DNA from: Styela clava
Taxonomy: Eukaryota > Chordata > Ascidiacea > Stolidobranchia > Styelidae
Length of the DNA: 64,000 bases
Assembly (NCBI RefSeq): GCF_964204865.1
Contig: NC_135260.1
Coordinates: forward strand, 7,812,001-7,876,000
Direction of reading: 5' to 3'
This document shows, piece after piece, positions 59,702-64,000 of the stretch. A program made the translations under genes and the position numbers. Numbering within the stretch: the first letter of the stretch is position 1; each line of letters starts with the position of its first letter. The notes below the pieces were generated by a model. That model made no database searches. It saw only the letters and a list, made by a program, of their open reading frames with translations, and had not been told where the DNA came from.

Positions 59702-62700
59702 CAGTGGCGGCGCGTCAATAGAGCCAACCGGGCCAATGCCCCGGTTGTTTTTTCGGTATAATAAAAAATATTCGAAAAATACCTCAATATCGGTTGCACA
59801 GACTGTCTACACTAGCCATATTCTCCCGACATGGTTCATTTTTCGCTCGCAAAGCCTTCGCCGAACGTCGACGGGGCGACGCCGATTTTGCCCCGGTTGC
59901 TCATTGTATATAGTATTCTCTCTCTTTTATCTTCCACTCGCCGCGGTTGTCTCGTTTGTTTTCTGTTTTTCTTTTACTAAATCATCAGGGCTAGCACCGA
60001 AATTATGACGACACAATGCCGACGTTTCTTACAACAACGTGTTGACATATTCACGCATTCCTTCTCGTTCGTTGGTTGCTTGAAGAGTTGATAGTTTCCT
60101 CGCCTTCGTTTTTGTCGCTTGTTTCGCTATTTGAATCAGTTAGAGACCTTTAGTCCATTTGCTTTCGATTTTCCACATTCCTTTTGAGCTCCTCACTTCT
60201 TTCCGGCTTCGCATTTCTTAGCCTTAGACCTCATAATGAATAAGTTGATGCACTACTTCGCACTCCGTTTTCGCAGCTGCCGCTGGAACAAAAATTAGAG
60301 GTACAACGTCTTGGGCCTTATCAACCAAAAAATTGTTCACTGGAACAATCCCATGACGGAGGAAAGCGTCGGCGTACATTCTGCGCAGAAACTTGGTATA
60401 AAAAACACGAATGGTTGTGTTACAGCGAGGTCAAAAATGCACTTTTTTGTTTTTATTGCCTACTTTTTGCTATTGCCCGTAACTAACGTTGGTGTAAATT
60501 TGGTTTTAGAGATCTTAAACATCTTTCCGAGCGTGCCAGGGATCATCAATCTTCTATGGAGCATCTGGACAATGCAGTAAAATACCGAACATTCGGAAAT
60601 GTTAATATTGCAGCACAGTTGGATGAAGGACGCGCGGTTTCTATTCGTCGGCACAACCAAAACGTCGAGAAAAACCGCCATGTTCTCGGTCGATTGATAG
60701 ATGTTTTGAAGTTCATTGGTTGTCACGAGCTGTCCCTCCGTGGGCACGATGAACGGGCTGGCTCTTCTAATAGAGGGGTATTTTTGGATATGGTGGAATA
60801 CACCGCATCCCTAAATACAGTATTGAGAGATCATCTTGATGCCGCAACTGTTTCGAAAGGGACATCTAAGGATATTCAAAATGATTTGCTCGACTCAATG
60901 TATAAAATTTATTTACAACATTTGGCTCTGGGAATTGAGAATTGCCAGTTCCTTTCGATTCAGTCTGACGAGACAACTGACATCACGTGCGTTTCCCAAC
61001 TGGCTGTGATATTTCGGTTTGTGAAAGATTGTAAACCTACCGAGAGATTTCACAGCTTTGTACCAATCGTTGATCGCACGGCTTGCGGGATATCGGCTGT
61101 CCTGAAAGAAGTGTTACAGCCTTACAACGCGAAGTCAAAATTGATAGCTCAAACTTATGACGGCGCGGCAGTCATGAGTGGGTCGAAACATGGTGTTCAA
61201 GTTTATATCAAAGAAGATTTTCCTCGTACGCATTTTTTACATTGTTATGCACACCAATTTAACCTCGTTATTAAAAATAATGTGTCTTGATACCCCTCTC
61301 GTCCGTATTTTTTTGCAAATGTTTCGGGGTTTTCTTCATTTTTTTCCGTTCGCCGAAGCGCTCTGACCTCCTTCGCCAGATATGTAGCCGCCGTCTCCCA
61401 GCTTGTGCACCAACACGTTGGAACTTCAAATCACGCGTGGTGCAGGGCGTGTCCGAAATTAGGTCTGAGCTCATTGAGTGTTTCAATGGCATTCAGAGCT
61501 CTCCGGTTTGGGACGAACGCTCTGTGAGGGAGGCGGCAGGTCTAAAGCGTCTGCTAGAAGATGGTGAGTTTTCATTTTTTCTCCACAATATTCTATCACG
61601 TGGATGTATTATACGGCGCATTGCAGTCAAGGCTAATGGATGGAGCGTCTGTGCAGTCGTGTATTTCAGACTTCTGCGATGCTGTATCTCGTATCCGGCG
61701 ATCGTATACGACGACACATGGAGTGCTTCTTTACGCCGCGGGCAAACAACGCAGCGTTTGATTTTGTCTGCAAAGGAATGCTGTGACATTCTGGTGAATC
61801 AAATAGGCGATTGTCTGCGCACTGAACACCTTGCCGCGTTTTCTTTGATGAACCCCAAAAATTTTTCAAAATTTGCACGTCAATTTCCCATCCATTTGTT
61901 GGCTACTGTCTCCAAATTTTACCCCATGATTAACGTGGGTAAATTGGAAAATGAATTGCAATGTATATACACCAATCAAACTTTTTTGAACATCACATCA
62001 ACTTGCGCGCTCTATGGGTTCCTCATAGATAACACTCTAGTAACTACCTTTGCGGCGTCTGCAAAATTTCTGGACATCATTTTGACGACGCCTATTTCTT
62101 CCGCCGACGCAGAGCGAATATTCAGCACGCTGAAGCGTATTAAAACGTATCTCAGAAACAAAATGAAGCAAGATAGATTAAATTCCTTGGCTGTTTTATC
62201 CATTCACAGAGACGTTATTTCTGGGATGCATGACTTTAATCAGCGCGTTATTGAGCATTTTGCTTCCAAGAAACCGCGGCGTGTTGCATATATGTTCAAG
62301 CAGTAGAAGTCTAGCAACATATATATCTATGAGTGAGCGACGCATGTCCTTATCTTTGCATTAACTTTCCTTTCTTCATAGTAACGTTTTAAACCTTATT
62401 TTAGGTTTTGTCTGCTTTCCCAAAGTTTCTGTTAATATGTCATTGTATTTATCTGGGTAAATATTGCCCTTCCTTTTGAAAGAGGTTTCAAAATAAACTA
62501 TGTCTATATTTATTAATCCCTTGACTTGGACCGGTTTTAAAGACACTTTCTTATCGTTAAAAATTGTCGCTTTTGCCGATTGGTTGATACCGATGGAAGG
62601 GTTTTTATACTCATAAAATGATGGGAGAACTTACAGCGCTCATCCTGTCCCCGTAGATGGGGGTGACTTGGTCCCGCAGTAGCTTGCCCCGGTTGTCAAA

Positions 62701-62720
62701 ATGACCACGCGCCGCCACTG
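59702..62720 (+). mobile_element. hAT element with ZMYM/TTF-type transposase relic
   Basis: Left end CAGTGGCGGCGCGTCAATAG and, complemented, right end CAGTGGCGGCGCGTGGTCAT, each followed by ACCGGGGC-like sequence. Length 3,019 bp, consistent with a once-autonomous hAT. Flanking octamers (GATAAAAG and CAGTTCGA) do not match, so no target duplication is seen. Encodes the broken transposase at 60277-62306. Confidence 0.85.
60277..62306 (+). pseudogene. Broken hAT transposase (TTF zinc finger, DUF4371, dimerisation domain)
   Basis: Domains in order: a TTF-type zinc-finger start (LGPYQPKN, TWYKKHEWLCYSE, LFCFYCLLF), the catalytic-core segment (LSIQSDETTDITC, AQTYDGAAVMSG, HCYAHQFNLVI), the middle region (CAPTRWNFKSRVV) and the hAT C-terminal dimerisation domain (SADAERIFSTLKRIKTYLRN, RLNSLAVLSIHRD). 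Breaks: in-frame TAA at 60484-60486, TGA at 61288-61290, a frame change near 61350, and a further pair of frame changes between about 61580 and 61760, where the hAT-like sequence (YGALQSRLMDGASVQS) lies in the other frame. It resembles the ZMYM1-like/hAT proteins common in animals. Inactive as read, unless the breaks are sequencing errors. Confidence 0.88.
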
Positions 62721-63608
62721 CAGTTCGATAGGATAAGTTAACATTCTTATATTTCACCACCCATGGTAGACAAACCCCATGAGTTTTTTAATTGAACACC
62801 GAGATTACTAGTGTCAGTACACAATGCATCTGAATCATTAACTCATCTGGATCCCAAACATCAATTCCATTTCATGTGATGTATCTCTTTCAATCTAAAA
62901 TGGTGTGCACTATAAATAATGCTCAAAAATTACTGTTTAAACCCGTCTGCCCTTCAGACTTAATAATTACAATATTTATTTAATATCGGCTTTTTTGGAA
63001 TATCGGCATTTTAGCTGGTATCGGTATCGGCGACGAAAGTGATATCGGTACATCTCTAGTATATATATTATATCTACGACGCTTATAGTTGTCTGCATCA
63101 CGTCCTGTAGGCTGTGCACAATGTGTATATTCATTATGTATGTTTGAAAAATAAAATAATGAATGAATGAAGTATTTATTGTTCCATTTTGTAAAAATAC
63201 AGATTATCAAATCGGAAGAAGTTGCGAGAAACTGCATCGAGTTAGCAACGCCGTAGGCCTAAGATATGTGACAGAAAGAACAAGCAAAGAATAGTCATTG
63301 TTAAGTTTAGGAGACTTAAGAATAGATATTGCAAAATATATTTAAATATGGAGGGATATCAAGTAAATATTTTATTGTGAAAATTGTGAAATATAAGTTA
63401 TTATTGAGGTATGGTGAAACGTAAAAACAAAAAAAGTGTTAAATAAATTTTGCTAAGACATCGAAAGTCGATGATAAGTATTTCCATTCGAGTACAAAAC
63501 TATCTCGAAGATTTGATTGATGATGAAAATAGGATGCTGGAAATGTTTATGGGGAGCCTTTCTATATAGGTGCTCACTTGAGACTGGATTCAAGATGACA
63601 CATTATAT
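62721..63608. other. Gap between hAT element and NXPE-like gene
   Basis: Contains a possible repeat end near 62990-63058 (TATCGGTATCGGCGACG, GATATCGGTACATCTCTAG), resembling a transposon terminus. The minus-strand 3' UTR of the NXPE-like gene probably lies above 63370. No exon is supported. Confidence 0.4.
63371..63376 (-). terminator. Candidate polyadenylation signal of the NXPE-like gene
   Basis: TTTATT on the plus strand, AATAAA on the coding strand, about 230 bases beyond the stop codon at 63609-63611. Confidence 0.4.
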
Positions 63609-64000
63609 TCATTTGCAAACGAAAGACTGAAGAAGACCAAGCTGTAATTTCAACAATCGTGCTCCAGGGTGGTATGGACGATTATTGTAAACAGCCGACA
63701 TATCCCAAAATGGTAAATAAGTCACGCCGTCAGCGTTTTCAAACACTTGACGTAGCAAAACATTATATCTATAACTAAACCAATCTGACGGACAGAGTAT
63801 GGTTGATTGGGAGTGGGCGTGAAGTTCCCTGACAAATATTTTTATGTTGGGCGATCTCCGATGCAAATTTTCAACGGACGCACGTATATTTCTGATTCGT
63901 TGTAAATATATATCTGGATGAAATAAATTCATGTGCAGCCCAATCGAAAATATAAATATAATATTGTCTCTATCCGATGGAATTTCATCTAAAGTATCTG
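63609..64000 (-). CDS. NXPE-like protein, 3' end (5' part off window)
   Basis: Open from the window edge to a stop at 63609-63611, about 129 codons, with the frame continuing past position 64000. Readable cues: PSDRDNIIFIFSIGLHMNLF, then DIYLQRIRNIRASVENLHRR, SPNIKIFVRELHAHS, SDWFSYRYNVLLRQVF, YLPFWDMSAVYNNRPYHPG and a C-terminal LQSFVCK. The order (hydrophobic strand, H-x-x-x-F/Y-P, R-x-x-x-IR-x-x-V, D-W, D-M, final cysteine) fits the C-terminal NXPE domain, related to PC-esterases; NXPE proteins are mostly secreted or Golgi-associated. Function is not established here. The assignment is from memory of the family pattern and is moderately secure. Confidence 0.6.
   Translation of the reverse strand, partial: DTLDEIPSDRDNIIFIFSIGLHMNLFHPDIYLQRIRNIRASVENLHRRSPNIKIFVRELHAHSQSTILCPSDWFSYRYNVLLRQVFENADGVTYLPFWDMSAVYNNRPYHPGARLLKLQLGLLQSFVCK

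Noticed and set aside
59472-60008. 178-codon open frame in the hAT left region
   Set aside because: It crosses the transposon left end and shows no protein-like motifs; likely chance.
1-64000. CRISPR arrays, bacterial operons or a prophage
   Set aside because: No regularly spaced direct repeats, no dense intronless coding and no ribosome-binding-site pattern. The genes are spliced and of animal type.

Overview
This is animal nuclear DNA: AT-rich, with multi-exon genes, GT-AG introns and many cut-and-paste DNA transposons. A gp130-type cytokine receptor, an LGR/RXFP-like receptor and a CLIP3/4-like gene, all with short introns, together with a recurrent tRNA-derived SINE whose tail ends in a CCTAT-like motif, point to a chordate with a compact genome. 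A tunicate, possibly Ciona-like, is the best guess; this is inference, not proof.

Layout. (1) 584-14741 is a large imperfect palindrome with two arms of about 7 kb and its centre near 7757, inside a fold-back pogo-like element. Each arm carries the same seven 5' exons (signal peptide plus about four LDL-receptor class A modules) of a receptor gene, transcribed outward: the left copy on the minus strand, the right copy on the plus strand. (2) The right copy continues through unique sequence to 25054. It forms a complete 21-exon model (839 aa) with about eight LDLa modules joined directly to a glycoprotein-hormone/relaxin-type 7TM domain, without visible leucine-rich repeats. Its introns are full of MITEs. 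(3) 25.1-35.7 kb is a transposon-rich gene desert with two hAT elements delimited by 8-bp target-site duplications. (4) 35783-46079, plus strand: a 16-exon class I cytokine receptor of gp130 architecture (Ig, cytokine-binding module, FnIII domains, TM, box 1), 1087 aa. (5) 47455-55884, minus strand, convergent with the cytokine receptor: an 11-exon ankyrin/CAP-Gly linker protein (CLIP3/CLIP4-like, 505 aa). (6) 57538-58793, plus strand, divergent from the CLIP gene: pterin-4a-carbinolamine dehydratase (PCBD/DCoH). (7) 59702-62720: a 3-kb hAT element with recognisable but broken ZMYM/TTF-type transposase. (8) 63609-64000, minus strand: the 3' end of an NXPE-like gene running off the window.

Exon models were assembled by hand from splice sites and reading frame. 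In all three large genes the summed coding length is divisible by three and every exon junction keeps frame, which is the main internal support for them. The genes are not an operon or pathway. Two encode surface receptors, one a microtubule-binding adaptor, one a pterin-recycling enzyme/HNF1 cofactor. The least ordinary parts are the palindrome with its duplicated receptor head, the LDLa-7TM receptor itself, and a 203-bp MITE family with 9-bp target duplications, one copy of which sits in a splice-acceptor tract.
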